Position numbers and translations under genes: made by a program. Positions 1-5,733 of a stretch of 11,738 bases of DNA are shown here, piece by piece. A model generated the notes under the pieces. It did not search any database and had not been told where the DNA came from. It saw only the letters and a list, made by a program, of their open reading frames with translations. The DNA is from Candidatus Heimdallarchaeota archaeon (GTDB lineage: Archaea; Asgardarchaeota; Heimdallarchaeia; JABLTI01), in the NCBI GenBank assembly GCA_019894765.1, contig JAGXNT010000090.1, positions 1 through 11,738 on the forward strand. Direction: 5' to 3'. Position 1 is the stretch's first letter. Every line of letters starts with the position of its first letter.

Positions 1-33
1 TCTTGTTTTTGAGTCTCTAAAAAGTGAATCCGC

Positions 34-64
34 TTTAAATACTATTGAGATAGTAGTATAATTA
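34..64 (+). promoter_or_regulatory. Candidate promoter of the first micro-peptide gene
   Basis: Two TATA-like boxes are visible, TTTAAATA at 34-41 and TATAATTA at 57-64. The second lies 34 nt before the ATG at 91, a spacing similar to the TATA-like box before the second micro-gene. A small inverted repeat, ACTAT/ATAGT (41-45 and 50-54), sits between the two boxes and could be an operator. Which box is used cannot be decided from sequence. Confidence 0.4.
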
Positions 65-90
65 AGAACAAAACTCGGAGAAGAAAAAAA

Positions 91-180
91 ATGAACAGAA
101 CCAAACAAAAAATCGAACAAAAAATAAAAAAGGATTACGAACAAGCCAGAATTAAATTCGCTTTAATCACTGGTGCATAG
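91..180 (+). CDS. Micro-peptide 1 (29 aa), ARIKFALITG family
   Basis: This short open frame starts at ATG 91 and stops at TAG 178-180. A GGAG Shine-Dalgarno element (77-80) lies 10 nt before the ATG. The peptide is lysine- and glutamine-rich in its N-terminal half and ends with IKKDYEQARIKFALITGA. A second micro-gene 172 nt downstream ends with nearly the same 18 residues. Of the 16 identical residues in that stretch, 7 are encoded by different synonymous codons, and only 3 positions differ in amino acid (Y/K, Q/L, A/V). This is the pattern expected of a selected coding sequence. There is no signal peptide, transmembrane segment or cysteine. The sequence could form an amphipathic helix. I do not recognise the family and assign no function. 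A hairpin overlaps the stop codon. Confidence 0.75.
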   Translation: MNRTKQKIEQKIKKDYEQARIKFALITGA

Positions 181-207
181 TAGCTGGTCAGAAAGACCCA
201 AGCTACT
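179..207 (+). promoter_or_regulatory. Hairpin overlapping the stop codon of micro-peptide 1
   Basis: AGTAGCT (179-185) pairs with AGCTACT (201-207), and GGTC (186-189) pairs with GACC (195-198). The loop is AGAAA and there is a 2-nt CA bulge on the 3' side, giving an 11-bp stem. The first stem base lies within the TAG stop codon. No T-tract follows, so it looks more like an mRNA end-protecting, processing or translation-responsive structure than a terminator. Confidence 0.6.
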
Positions 208-221
208 CATATAAAGTGACC

Positions 222-256
222 AAATATAAAGAATAACAAGAACAAAAAAATGGTGA
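222..256 (+). promoter_or_regulatory. Leader of micro-peptide 2: TATA-like box and GGTGA ribosome site
   Basis: A TATA-like AAATATAAAG (222-231) lies about 32-40 nt before the ATG at 263, and GGTGA (252-256) is placed 6 nt before it. The decamer AAGAACAAAA occurs at 238-247 here and at 64-73 before the first micro-gene, 25 and 27 nt before the respective ATG. The duplicated unit therefore seems to include the leader, not only the coding part. The GGTGA match to the archaeal anti-Shine-Dalgarno decides the start at 263 over the out-of-frame ATG at 250. Confidence 0.45.
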
Positions 257-262
257 AAAAAA

Positions 263-349
263 ATGACCAAAAAAGAACAACTCAAAAACCTAATAAAGAA
301 AGATAAAGAATTAGCCAGAATCAAATTCGCACTCATAACCGGTGTATAA
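263..349 (+). CDS. Micro-peptide 2 (28 aa), ARIKFALITG family
   Basis: ATG 263 to TAA 347-349, preceded by a GGTGA ribosome-binding site. The peptide ends with IKKDKELARIKFALITGV and matches micro-peptide 1 over its C-terminal 18 residues, while the N-terminal 10 residues are only compositionally similar (Lys/Glu/Gln/Asn-rich). Hydrophobic residues at 7, 10, 11, 17, 20, 22, 24 and 25 allow an amphipathic helix with a hydrophobic tail. There is no secretion signal and no modifying enzyme nearby. The gene ends in an intergenic stretch with a hairpin and T-tract, so this and the previous gene form a self-contained two-gene locus convergent with the kinase gene. The window begins just upstream, so further copies to the left cannot be excluded. 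Function is unknown. Confidence 0.75.
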   Translation: MTKKEQLKNLIKKDKELARIKFALITGV

Positions 350-379
350 TCACCCTGATTCCCTGACAGTGGGTAGCGA

Positions 380-421
380 TTCAAGAGAAAACTCTTGAAC
401 TCTTAAATTCTGGCTTTTTTT
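380..421 (+). terminator. Terminator of the micro-peptide locus
   Basis: TTCAAGAG (380-387) and CTCTTGAA (392-399) form a perfect 8-bp stem around an AAAA loop. A run of seven T follows at 415-421. T-tracts are the usual archaeal termination signal, and the hairpin may protect the 3' end. It lies between the micro-peptides and the convergent kinase gene. Confidence 0.6.
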
Positions 422-440
422 ATGTACAACTTATTTTTAA

Positions 441-935
441 TTATGGAATTTTGTATCCTATTTTCTCTGTTGCTTCTCTTCGCTCCTTCTTTTGCTCAGG
501 AGTCTCTATTTTGTCTACTGCAGTTCCATCTACTACTCCTATTACAGCCTTTCCCAACTCTGTTTCCGCTACTACTACTTCCATTACATTAGCAGAAGCC
601 ACAAAGATAGAGCAAACAGCTGGATGATTCTTAACATGGGGTAGGACATTAATGGGAAATGCTTTTTCCATCATTATTACAAACACATGACTAGCGCCTA
701 TTGCTAAAGCATTTTCTGCTGCTAGTTTCTCTAGCTCGGAATTATTTGCTGTTACTCGAGTTAGTTTCGGTACCGCTTCATTCATTGCGACTGCACATTT
801 AATGCCTGGTACTGTTGTTAGCATCGTCTTGAACAAATCATCTGTTGTGAATATCGAAAAATTTGCTTGTCCAATTATTACTTGATAGTTTGCTTCTGGA
901 TTCTTTATTTTCACACTCATCGTTTTTATTGTCAT
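441..935 (-). CDS. Adenosine-specific kinase family protein (DUF355/COG1839)
   Basis: This 164-aa protein belongs to the archaeal/bacterial family named adenosine-specific kinase after a structural study of a Pyrobaculum member. Its physiological role is poorly established. Numbering from the ATG, the recognisable family blocks are GQANFSIFTTDDLFKTML (about 22-39), AMNEA, and the C-terminal run with AFPINVLP, HPAVCSIF, ASAN, EVVVAETE and GVVDG. The frame can be opened at GTG 950. However, GTGGAG at 950-945 reads as a Shine-Dalgarno site 9 nt before ATG 935, and a TATA-like box at 974-983 would place the transcript start near 950. I therefore choose ATG 935. The gene is monocistronic, convergent with the micro-peptides and divergent from the next gene. 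Confidence 0.9.
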   Translation of the reverse strand: MTIKTMSVKIKNPEANYQVIIGQANFSIFTTDDLFKTMLTTVPGIKCAVAMNEAVPKLTRVTANNSELEKLAAENALAIGASHVFVIMMEKAFPINVLPHVKNHPAVCSIFVASANVMEVVVAETELGKAVIGVVDGTAVDKIETPEQKKERREATEKIGYKIP

Positions 936-973
936 TTCTTTATTCTCCACACATCTTTACTAAGATTTTTTCC

Positions 974-983
974 TTAAATAAAG
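974..983 (-). promoter_or_regulatory. TATA-like box for the adenosine-specific kinase gene
   Basis: CTTTATTTAA read on the minus strand lies about 25 nt before position 950. Initiation there gives a short leader of about 15 nt containing GGAG (948-945) before ATG 935. Confidence 0.4.
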
Positions 984-1028
984 TCTTTTCAATTTTACTG
1001 GTGATTTTTCTGTTTTTTTTAATAGGTA

Positions 1029-1037
1029 TTTATATTA
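1029..1037 (+). promoter_or_regulatory. TATA-like box for the 152-aa orphan gene
   Basis: TTTATATTA lies 34-42 nt before the TTG start at 1071, so the transcript would have a leader of roughly 10-15 nt. It sits in a T-rich spacer shared with the divergent kinase promoter. Confidence 0.3.
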
Positions 1038-1070
1038 TGACTGCTCTACTTTAGTTAAAACAATGGAAGT

Positions 1071-1529
1071 TTGTTCATCTTGTCAGATCTAAATAAGCGA
1101 GAGTATATTGCTTTACCTCTTGATTTTTGCTTCTTTGATCGCAAACGATTTGATAAATTACGAACTGATTCTCCGTTGGAAATTGTTAGTTATCGGAAAT
1201 ATGATACTGGGCTTATTCGTACGCATTTTGTCTCAAAAACTATAGAACAAGGTAAAGAAACTGATGAACGAGAGCATTTGCTTTGGATACATCTATTGGA
1301 CATTGATGGAAAAAAACATGTGATGTATCGTTGCGATTGCAAATATTTTGAGTACAGACAACTCCGACCTGCAAAACGATTGTTTGAGCTACAAGAAATT
1401 GATAACTTTCTCTGTGCAGTTGTTCCATCAAAATCGTTTGCTGAGCAGAAAAAATTGTTCAATATAGATAAGCACGCTTTTCTTGCTTTACAAGAGCTGT
1501 TTAATCATCATGTTCAAATTTCAATTTGA
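1071..1529 (+). CDS. Hypothetical protein, 152 aa, no recognised family
   Basis: I do not recognise this protein. It is a soluble, mixed-charge sequence without transmembrane helices or a signal peptide. Aromatic-rich N-terminal segments (FCFFDRKRF near residue 19) are followed by an alternating hydrophobic stretch (LLWIHLLDIDGKKHVMYRCDC, about 75-95) that looks like paired beta strands, and then by a helical C-terminus. The only cysteine pair is CDC near residue 94. The start is a TTG at 1071, because the frame opens after a TAA at 1056 and has no early ATG. An ATG at 1063 is in another frame and stops after nine codons. It is flanked by divergent and downstream promoters, so it is probably a single-gene unit. 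A perfect inverted repeat spans its stop codon. Codon use and length support a real gene. Confidence 0.6.
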   Translation: MFILSDLNKREYIALPLDFCFFDRKRFDKLRTDSPLEIVSYRKYDTGLIRTHFVSKTIEQGKETDEREHLLWIHLLDIDGKKHVMYRCDCKYFEYRQLRPAKRLFELQEIDNFLCAVVPSKSFAEQKKLFNIDKHAFLALQELFNHHVQISI

Positions 1530-1545
1530 AAACGGAAATTTTGAA
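1513..1545 (+). repeat. Overlapping inverted repeats at the 3' end of the orphan gene
   Basis: TTCAAATTTCAATTTGAA (1513-1530) is an inverted repeat with 8-bp arms and a 2-nt centre, and it contains the TGA stop (1527-1529). A further GAAATTTTGAA at 1535-1545 can pair instead with TTCAAATTTC (1513-1522), with one bulged T. Two mutually exclusive hairpins are therefore possible at the mRNA end. Confidence 0.45.
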
Positions 1546-1564
1546 TTATATGCATAAGAAGACA

Positions 1565-1576
1565 GTTTTATAAAAC
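1565..1576 (+). promoter_or_regulatory. Palindromic TATA-like box before the GTPase gene
   Basis: GTTTTATAAAAC is a perfect 12-bp palindrome with a TATA-like core, 70-81 nt before the TTG start of the GTPase. The palindrome could equally bind a dimeric regulator. The leader would be about 45 nt and contains a 24-codon out-of-frame ATG reading frame at 1594-1668. Confidence 0.35.
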
Positions 1577-1645
1577 CGAATCACTAAATTAAAATGAGTG
1601 AAAATCAATATCTTGTCTTAAGAAAGATCTGGATGTGTATTATAT

Positions 1646-2389
1646 TTGACAGTAGACATAGAATTTGAAGTAAAGAAATTACGTATCTTAACGGCTAACA
1701 ATGTATTGAATACTTATCCTTACCTTAGTGGAAAACTTAGAGGAGTCTACAAAGTCTGTGTGACTGGTAGCTCTGGCAGTGGTAAAACTACTATGATTAG
1801 ATGTTTTGATCCAGAAGCTCATGGCCGCGAAGTTCCCAGATACTTTTATGTTGATTATGAGTTATTAAAAGAAAACCCAGATCTTTTTCCGGAATCCAAT
1901 ACTGCCACCCAAACTTTCGATTTCACCGTTGTTGCTTTACTGATTGGTGGGGAAGATAAAGCAGATATCATAAAATTCAGTGAACTCACTGAAGAAATAA
2001 TCGATGATAAAAAGGTCAAATGGGTTACTATCTTTTACTTATTTGGTACCCCTGGTCAGTGGCGTTTCAAAGATATTCGGGCTTTTGCTGAGAGACGATC
2101 TGATGGTGTTATTTTCATTATTGATCCAATAGATCCTAGACTCAAAGAGAATTTCGAGGATTTCAGAGAACAAGTCATTAAGAATGTTGAAAGAAAAGTT
2201 CCAATTATTTATGCTGTTAACAAGCAAGATTTACCAAATGTTTTCAGTAGTGAGGATTTACAGAAAGAATTGGATCTTTCCGAGAAAGAATTATTTGATA
2301 TGTCTGCTTTGAAATGTCAAAACATTTCTCGTCCTATTATTGCATTGATTAAGAAAATGCAAGAGGAAGAATTAGGCAAGAAGAAATAA
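1646..2389 (+). CDS. Small Ras/Arf-like GTPase (COG2229-type)
   Basis: This 247-aa P-loop GTPase is longer than a minimal Ras domain. About 35 residues precede G1, GSSGSGKT (41-48). The switch I region holds Thr candidates at 86-94. An insertion of about 25 residues (100-125) separates the switch I strand from G3. G3 reads FGTPGQWRF (133-141), with Gly134 where Ras and Arf proteins have Asp, as in MglA-like and COG2229-like GTPases. G4 is NKQD (192-195) and G5 is SALK (220-223). There is no C-terminal prenylation box or obvious N-terminal myristoylation site, so a cytoplasmic switch is likely. The TTG start at 1646 is forced by the absence of an in-frame ATG before residue 50. GGATGTG at 1631-1637 can serve as ribosome site. 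A T-rich terminator and a separate promoter divide it from the downstream flippase. The partner is unknown. Confidence 0.85.
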   Translation: MTVDIEFEVKKLRILTANNVLNTYPYLSGKLRGVYKVCVTGSSGSGKTTMIRCFDPEAHGREVPRYFYVDYELLKENPDLFPESNTATQTFDFTVVALLIGGEDKADIIKFSELTEEIIDDKKVKWVTIFYLFGTPGQWRFKDIRAFAERRSDGVIFIIDPIDPRLKENFEDFREQVIKNVERKVPIIYAVNKQDLPNVFSSEDLQKELDLSEKELFDMSALKCQNISRPIIALIKKMQEEELGKKK

Positions 2390-2403
2390 GAGACAGGGTT
2401 CTT

Positions 2404-2434
2404 CCTTTTTTCTTTTCGATTTTTAAACATTTTT
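2404..2434 (+). terminator. T-rich terminator after the GTPase gene
   Basis: A pyrimidine-rich stretch with T runs at 2406-2411, 2413-2416, 2420-2424 and 2430-2434 lies 15 nt after the stop codon. This fits archaeal U-tract termination. No hairpin is evident. Confidence 0.5.
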
Positions 2435-2450
2435 CAGTTAGGAATTAAAG

Positions 2451-2500
2451 CTTAATATAGTATGTTGATACGTTTTATTGTAAAGAATTATTTTCGAGGG
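2451..2500 (+). promoter_or_regulatory. Promoter and ribosome site of the flippase gene
   Basis: A TATA-like CTTAATATAG (2451-2460) lies 46-55 nt before the ATG, and GAGGG (2496-2500) lies 5 nt before the ATG at 2506. Together with the upstream terminator this suggests independent transcription. Confidence 0.4.
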
Positions 2501-2505
2501 ATAGT

Positions 2506-4182
2506 ATGCCAAAATCTCAAGCAGAAGCTGATAAAAATATAGAAAAGTCTTCTCTTGAGAATAGAAAGGATGACAATCAAGCTGCTCATGATTTGACGAT
2601 TGCGACGACTAGCAGTTTAGTTAGTGGTTCTGTTTTATTTTTCTTAGCGAATGTAGTTATTGTAATTTCTGGTTTTATTCTCGCAGCTATTCTAATTCAT
2701 AAAATGCCCGATTATATTTACGGAGCGTCAAGAACGCTTCAAAGAATAATTGTCATAACTACAATTATTGCACTGAAAGGAATAGGAAACTCTATTATTA
2801 TTCACTTCTCTGAAAAAAATGTCGAGAAAGAAAAGATAAGCGATATGATTATTGCGTCTGTAACGTTCAGTATTATTTCAGGATTGGTTTTTGCTGTTTT
2901 AGTTTTCTTTGTAGTGGTATTTGTTGTTCAACCCAGAGTTGATGTTTTGGGTAATTTATCAATTGTCAGATTACTTTTTGGTTTACTATTTGTTTTTCCG
3001 TTAACCTTTTCAGTATCTTCATTAAACAGCTCTTTGTTAGGACAAAAGAAGATTAAACATAGTGTTATGGCAATTAGTATTCAGAGTATTGGGAATCTAC
3101 TCTTTTCTACTTTATTTGTTTACTTAGGTTTTGGTGCTTTTTCGGTAATTTTAGGATTAGGTTTTGGTAGTCTTCTTTCAGTTATATACAGCATGCTAAT
3201 TAATAAGGAATACATCGTTTCCTTCTTCAAGAGAAAAAGAGCATTTCGAAATATTTTGCATTCATTTAAGTCATTAAGATTAATATTATCTTTTTCTTCG
3301 CCCATTGTCCTGGCATCTATTTCTACACAATTAATTGAAGGAGCAATGATTCTCACAATTTTAGGATTTTTCTTTGAAAACGGTCATCTTGCCTATGTTC
3401 AAATCGCTTATTTCAATTATGTCTTTATGTTAATAATGGCAACGCGTATTCCGCAAGATTCCATAGGACGGATGATACTTCCACATCTAAGAACACTTGA
3501 GTCAAAAGATGCAAGAAAAGAACTTCAAAGAGCAATTAGGTTCATGATGCTTGCAACTATTCCAATTAATGTTGTTTTTGGGGTTTTTACAGAAGAAATT
3601 CAGTCGCTTTTTCAACTCATTATTAGCAGTAGTAGTTTGTGGCTTGGTACGTCCACGATTATTCCCTTACTTAGATTGTTGATTATTGGAGGACAAATCT
3701 CTTCGGCTTATTACCTTTTAATGAACAGTAACATCTCTCTTAGAAAACCAAATATTTACGCAAAAGCAGAGTTCATAGGGCTAATTACTTTATGTTGTTT
3801 TAGCTTTTTCTTTGTTCCTGGATTTGGTATTATAGGAATTGCTTTCGCATTTATTATAGCTTATTCCATTATGCTTCTGTACGCTATTTTTAGTATGTTA
3901 AGTAATGAAAGTATTTCACTTCGAAGTGTTGGTGAGATCTTAAGTCTTAATCTTATTACATCTACAGCTATTGCTGTTGTCTATCTCATTGATTTCTATG
4001 TTGGGATTGCATTATATTGGAAATTTATTATTGCCATTTGTAGTATAGCACTCAGTTTACTAATAATTCGTTTAAATAAAGCTGATTTTGTTTTTATTTT
4101 TGATTTGTTTAAACGATTATTTGGAGCAAGAAAAAAAGATCAAATTAGTAAGGAATTAGAGGTGGATGTTGAGAAAATTTAA
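2506..4182 (+). CDS. MOP-superfamily polysaccharide/lipid-linked oligosaccharide flippase
   Basis: This 558-aa polytopic membrane protein has the length and helix pattern of the polysaccharide transporter (Wzx/RfbX-like) branch of the MOP superfamily. A hydrophilic N-terminus of about 37 residues is followed by about 14 hydrophobic segments, roughly at 38-64, 80-100, 113-141, 152-176, 188-208, 211-232, 255-290, 298-313, 343-361, 382-405, 420-437, 440-464, 476-498 and 502-522. The C-terminus is charged and cytoplasmic. Positive loops such as KRKR (242-245) and the paired 6+6+2 helix layout fit the family. By analogy it would flip a lipid-linked glycan for surface glycosylation, but the substrate cannot be read from the sequence. 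No glycosyltransferase is adjacent in this window. The ATG is preceded by GAGGG. Confidence 0.8.
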   Translation: MPKSQAEADKNIEKSSLENRKDDNQAAHDLTIATTSSLVSGSVLFFLANVVIVISGFILAAILIHKMPDYIYGASRTLQRIIVITTIIALKGIGNSIIIHFSEKNVEKEKISDMIIASVTFSIISGLVFAVLVFFVVVFVVQPRVDVLGNLSIVRLLFGLLFVFPLTFSVSSLNSSLLGQKKIKHSVMAISIQSIGNLLFSTLFVYLGFGAFSVILGLGFGSLLSVIYSMLINKEYIVSFFKRKRAFRNILHSFKSLRLILSFSSPIVLASISTQLIEGAMILTILGFFFENGHLAYVQIAYFNYVFMLIMATRIPQDSIGRMILPHLRTLESKDARKELQRAIRFMMLATIPINVVFGVFTEEIQSLFQLIISSSSLWLGTSTIIPLLRLLIIGGQISSAYYLLMNSNISLRKPNIYAKAEFIGLITLCCFSFFFVPGFGIIGIAFAFIIAYSIMLLYAIFSMLSNESISLRSVGEILSLNLITSTAIAVVYLIDFYVGIALYWKFIIAICSIALSLLIIRLNKADFVFIFDLFKRLFGARKKDQISKELEVDVEKI

Positions 4183-4203
4183 CGTAACGAGAAAAAGCAA
4201 AGA

Positions 4204-4262
4204 TTTAATAAAACGTTTCAAATCTGATTTCTGTTATAAGAATAAGAGACAAGACAAAGGAG
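4204..4262 (+). promoter_or_regulatory. Promoter and ribosome site of tfs
   Basis: TTTAATAAA (4204-4212) is a TATA-like box, and GGAG (4259-4262) lies 10 nt before ATG 4273. The implied leader is about 35-45 nt. Confidence 0.4.
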
Positions 4263-4272
4263 AATAACAATT

Positions 4273-4611
4273 ATGGAATTTTGTGACGACTGTGGTTCAA
4301 TGTTAGCACCCAAGAAGATTAACGGTAAAGTAGTTATGGCTTGTCCAAAGTGTGGCGAAGGAAAAAAGGAGCTTTCAGAAGGAAATCAAATGCTGAAGGA
4401 AGAAATCAAGCAATCAGATCAAGAAAGTATGATTGTGATTGAGAATCCTGATGAAATAAATACTATGCCAACAAAGAAAATGCGTTGTCCAAAGTGTGTT
4501 ATAGTTGTTGATACCCAATACTGGGCGGTTCAGACACGCAGTGGTGACGAAGCAGCAACCCGATTTTATCGTTGCATGAAGTGCAAACATACCTGGAGAG
4601 AATACGATTAA
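4273..4611 (+). CDS. tfs: Transcription elongation factor S (TFS, TFIIS-like)
   Basis: This 112-aa archaeal TFS stimulates transcript cleavage by backtracked RNA polymerase. The N-terminal zinc ribbon has C4, C7, C24 and C27, and a charged linker runs to about residue 66. The C-terminal zinc ribbon has C72, C75, C101 and C104. The catalytic hairpin is TRSGDEAATRFYRC, with the acidic pair D92-E93 that enters the polymerase active site in TFIIS-type factors. The length is typical, at 105-115 aa. One mild oddity is the segment VIVVDTQYW after C75, where many homologues have a Gly and charged residues. The C-terminus ends one nucleotide before the stop of the convergent DUF99 gene, leaving no room for a terminator. 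Confidence 0.95.
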   Translation: MEFCDDCGSMLAPKKINGKVVMACPKCGEGKKELSEGNQMLKEEIKQSDQESMIVIENPDEINTMPTKKMRCPKCVIVVDTQYWAVQTRSGDEAATRFYRCMKCKHTWREYD

Positions 4612-4612
4612 T

Positions 4613-5206
4613 TCATTCTGCGATAGCTATTATTCTTGCAACCCGTATGGGTTCAGGAGTTCTACCTACGAGAGTAATATCTTTTAGTAATTGAGAAACC
4701 TCTTCATGTTTTATGCCTTTAAACTGAACATAAATTGGTTCATTATCTACAGTTGAAATATATGGTCGTGGTAAACCATTTTTCTTAAGAATTGCTAATT
4801 TCTTTTCTCCGTCCGGTAAATTTTGCAGTGCTTTGGTTATTTTTTCCATGTTCGGTTCTCTATCAACAACTGAGATTATTGGTAAACCAGTTCTCTTGTG
4901 TATCTGCTCTAAATCAATACAATTGAACCCTGCTATTGTGACTCCTCTGGTCATTATAAGTTTTAATTGGTGTTGATGAGTACTTTGTTGAATCATATCA
5001 ACAATTCTGTCTGTAGCGTCATTCCCATCTACAGTGATTTGGTTTTTCAGAACTCCCTCGAGAAGAAGAGAACCTCGATAAATCGCACCAATTATTGATA
5101 CCTTCTCGTCTTTTTCACGGTTAAAAGAAGCACATGCTAATCCAATGATTTTTATTCCCTTTTTTAGTTGCTTATTCAAGCCTGTCACCAATAAAAAAAT
5201 TCTCAA
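4613..5206 (-). CDS. DUF99 family protein (endonuclease V homologue, COG1628)
   Basis: This 197-aa archaeal DUF99/UPF0215 protein belongs to a family distantly related to endonuclease V. Its activity in vivo is not established. Visible family features are KKGIKIIGLACASF (15-28), VDGNDATD (59-66), RGVTIAGFNCIDLE (87-100), LPIISVVDREPN (108-119) and the C-terminal EPIRVARIIA. It is the last gene of the minus-strand operon and overlaps the RNase III-like gene by 4 nt (TTGA), so translation is probably coupled. The frame starts at TTG 5206. GTG 5188 is an alternative that would remove six residues, and the family core begins after both. It converges on tfs with one nucleotide between the stop codons. 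Confidence 0.9.
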   Translation of the reverse strand: MRIFLLVTGLNKQLKKGIKIIGLACASFNREKDEKVSIIGAIYRGSLLLEGVLKNQITVDGNDATDRIVDMIQQSTHQHQLKLIMTRGVTIAGFNCIDLEQIHKRTGLPIISVVDREPNMEKITKALQNLPDGEKKLAILKKNGLPRPYISTVDNEPIYVQFKGIKHEEVSQLLKDITLVGRTPEPIRVARIIAIAE

Positions 5207-5640
5207 ATAATCTCTTCTATTCGTTTAATAATTTCTAACATTAATTTTACAAAAGCATTAGTCATTATTTCTCTTTCTTTACTTCTTTTTTCAAACGCTT
5301 CTTGATCATATTCTTGAATTGATGATTCGAGTATAGTTACTAATTCATCAATGGTAAATAACCCACTTAAATATGAATGCCCGATTAGAGCTTCTGCTCC
5401 ATCCCCTACTTCGCCTGCTGTAGAACTTGATTGCATAAGTGCTCTGAGACCTGTTTCCCGTACTGCTTCTAAGAGAGCCTTATCATAGACTCTTTCACCT
5501 ACAGGTTTATCGTAGACTTTTGTTTTTGCTAAAGAATAGATGAAATTCACTAATGAATCCCCAAACTTTGCTAAATCTCGGTTTCTCATAATTCTTCTTA
5601 GATTTTGCTTTGTCTTCTCTGGGAATTCTTTCTTTTTCAT
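5203..5640 (-). CDS. Ribonuclease III family protein, catalytic domain only
   Basis: This 145-aa protein contains only an RNase III-like domain, with no double-stranded-RNA-binding domain, as in Mini-III and archaeal homologues. The signature helices read LAKFGDSLVNFIYSLA (23-38) and GEVGDGAEALIGHSYL (76-91). D28, D80 and E83 match the metal-binding D45, D114 and E117 of E. coli RNase III. The position of the E. coli E41 acidic residue (four before D45) is A24 here, although D22 is close by. Whether it cuts RNA is therefore uncertain. In the operon it follows rpoL by 93 nt and overlaps DUF99 by 4 nt. The gap before it holds an inverted repeat that would lie in its leader. A role in RNA maturation alongside Csl4 is plausible but inferred. 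Confidence 0.82.
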   Translation of the reverse strand: MKKKEFPEKTKQNLRRIMRNRDLAKFGDSLVNFIYSLAKTKVYDKPVGERVYDKALLEAVRETGLRALMQSSSTAGEVGDGAEALIGHSYLSGLFTIDELVTILESSIQEYDQEAFEKRSKEREIMTNAFVKLMLEIIKRIEEII

Positions 5641-5674
5641 TCTGCATCAACTTACTCTATAACAAACTAAGTAC

Positions 5675-5692
5675 AACTATCTAAAAATAGTT
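5675..5692 (-). promoter_or_regulatory. Hairpin in the leader of the RNase III-like gene
   Basis: AACTAT (5675-5680) and ATAGTT (5687-5692) form a perfect 6-bp stem with a 6-nt loop, 35 nt before the ATG of the RNase III-like gene and after rpoL. It may be a processing or attenuation site between the two genes. The neighbouring palindrome CCTAGG (5693-5698) may extend the structured region. Confidence 0.4.
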
Positions 5693-5733
5693 CCTAGGGA
5701 AATGAAAACGAAAAATAAAAACGAAAGTTGGTT

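Noticed and set aside
163..384. 73-aa minus-strand hydrophobic frame over the micro-peptides
   Set aside because: It is antisense to the A-rich micro-peptide genes. Its aromatic and hydrophobic content is the complement of Lys codons, and it has no ribosome site. The synonymous pattern supports the plus strand.
863..1054. 63-aa plus-strand membrane-like frame
   Set aside because: It starts inside the kinase gene on the opposite strand and owes its Leu/Phe/Ile content to a T-rich spacer. No ribosome site was seen.
1190..1462. Minus-strand frames of 90 and 63 aa over the orphan gene
   Set aside because: Both lie entirely inside the orphan gene, have no ribosome site and no recognisable motif, and have weaker composition than the plus-strand frame.
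1594..1668. 24-codon ATG frame overlapping the GTPase start
   Set aside because: It is in a different frame, has no clear ribosome site and has no counterpart elsewhere in the window. Kept only as a leader remark.
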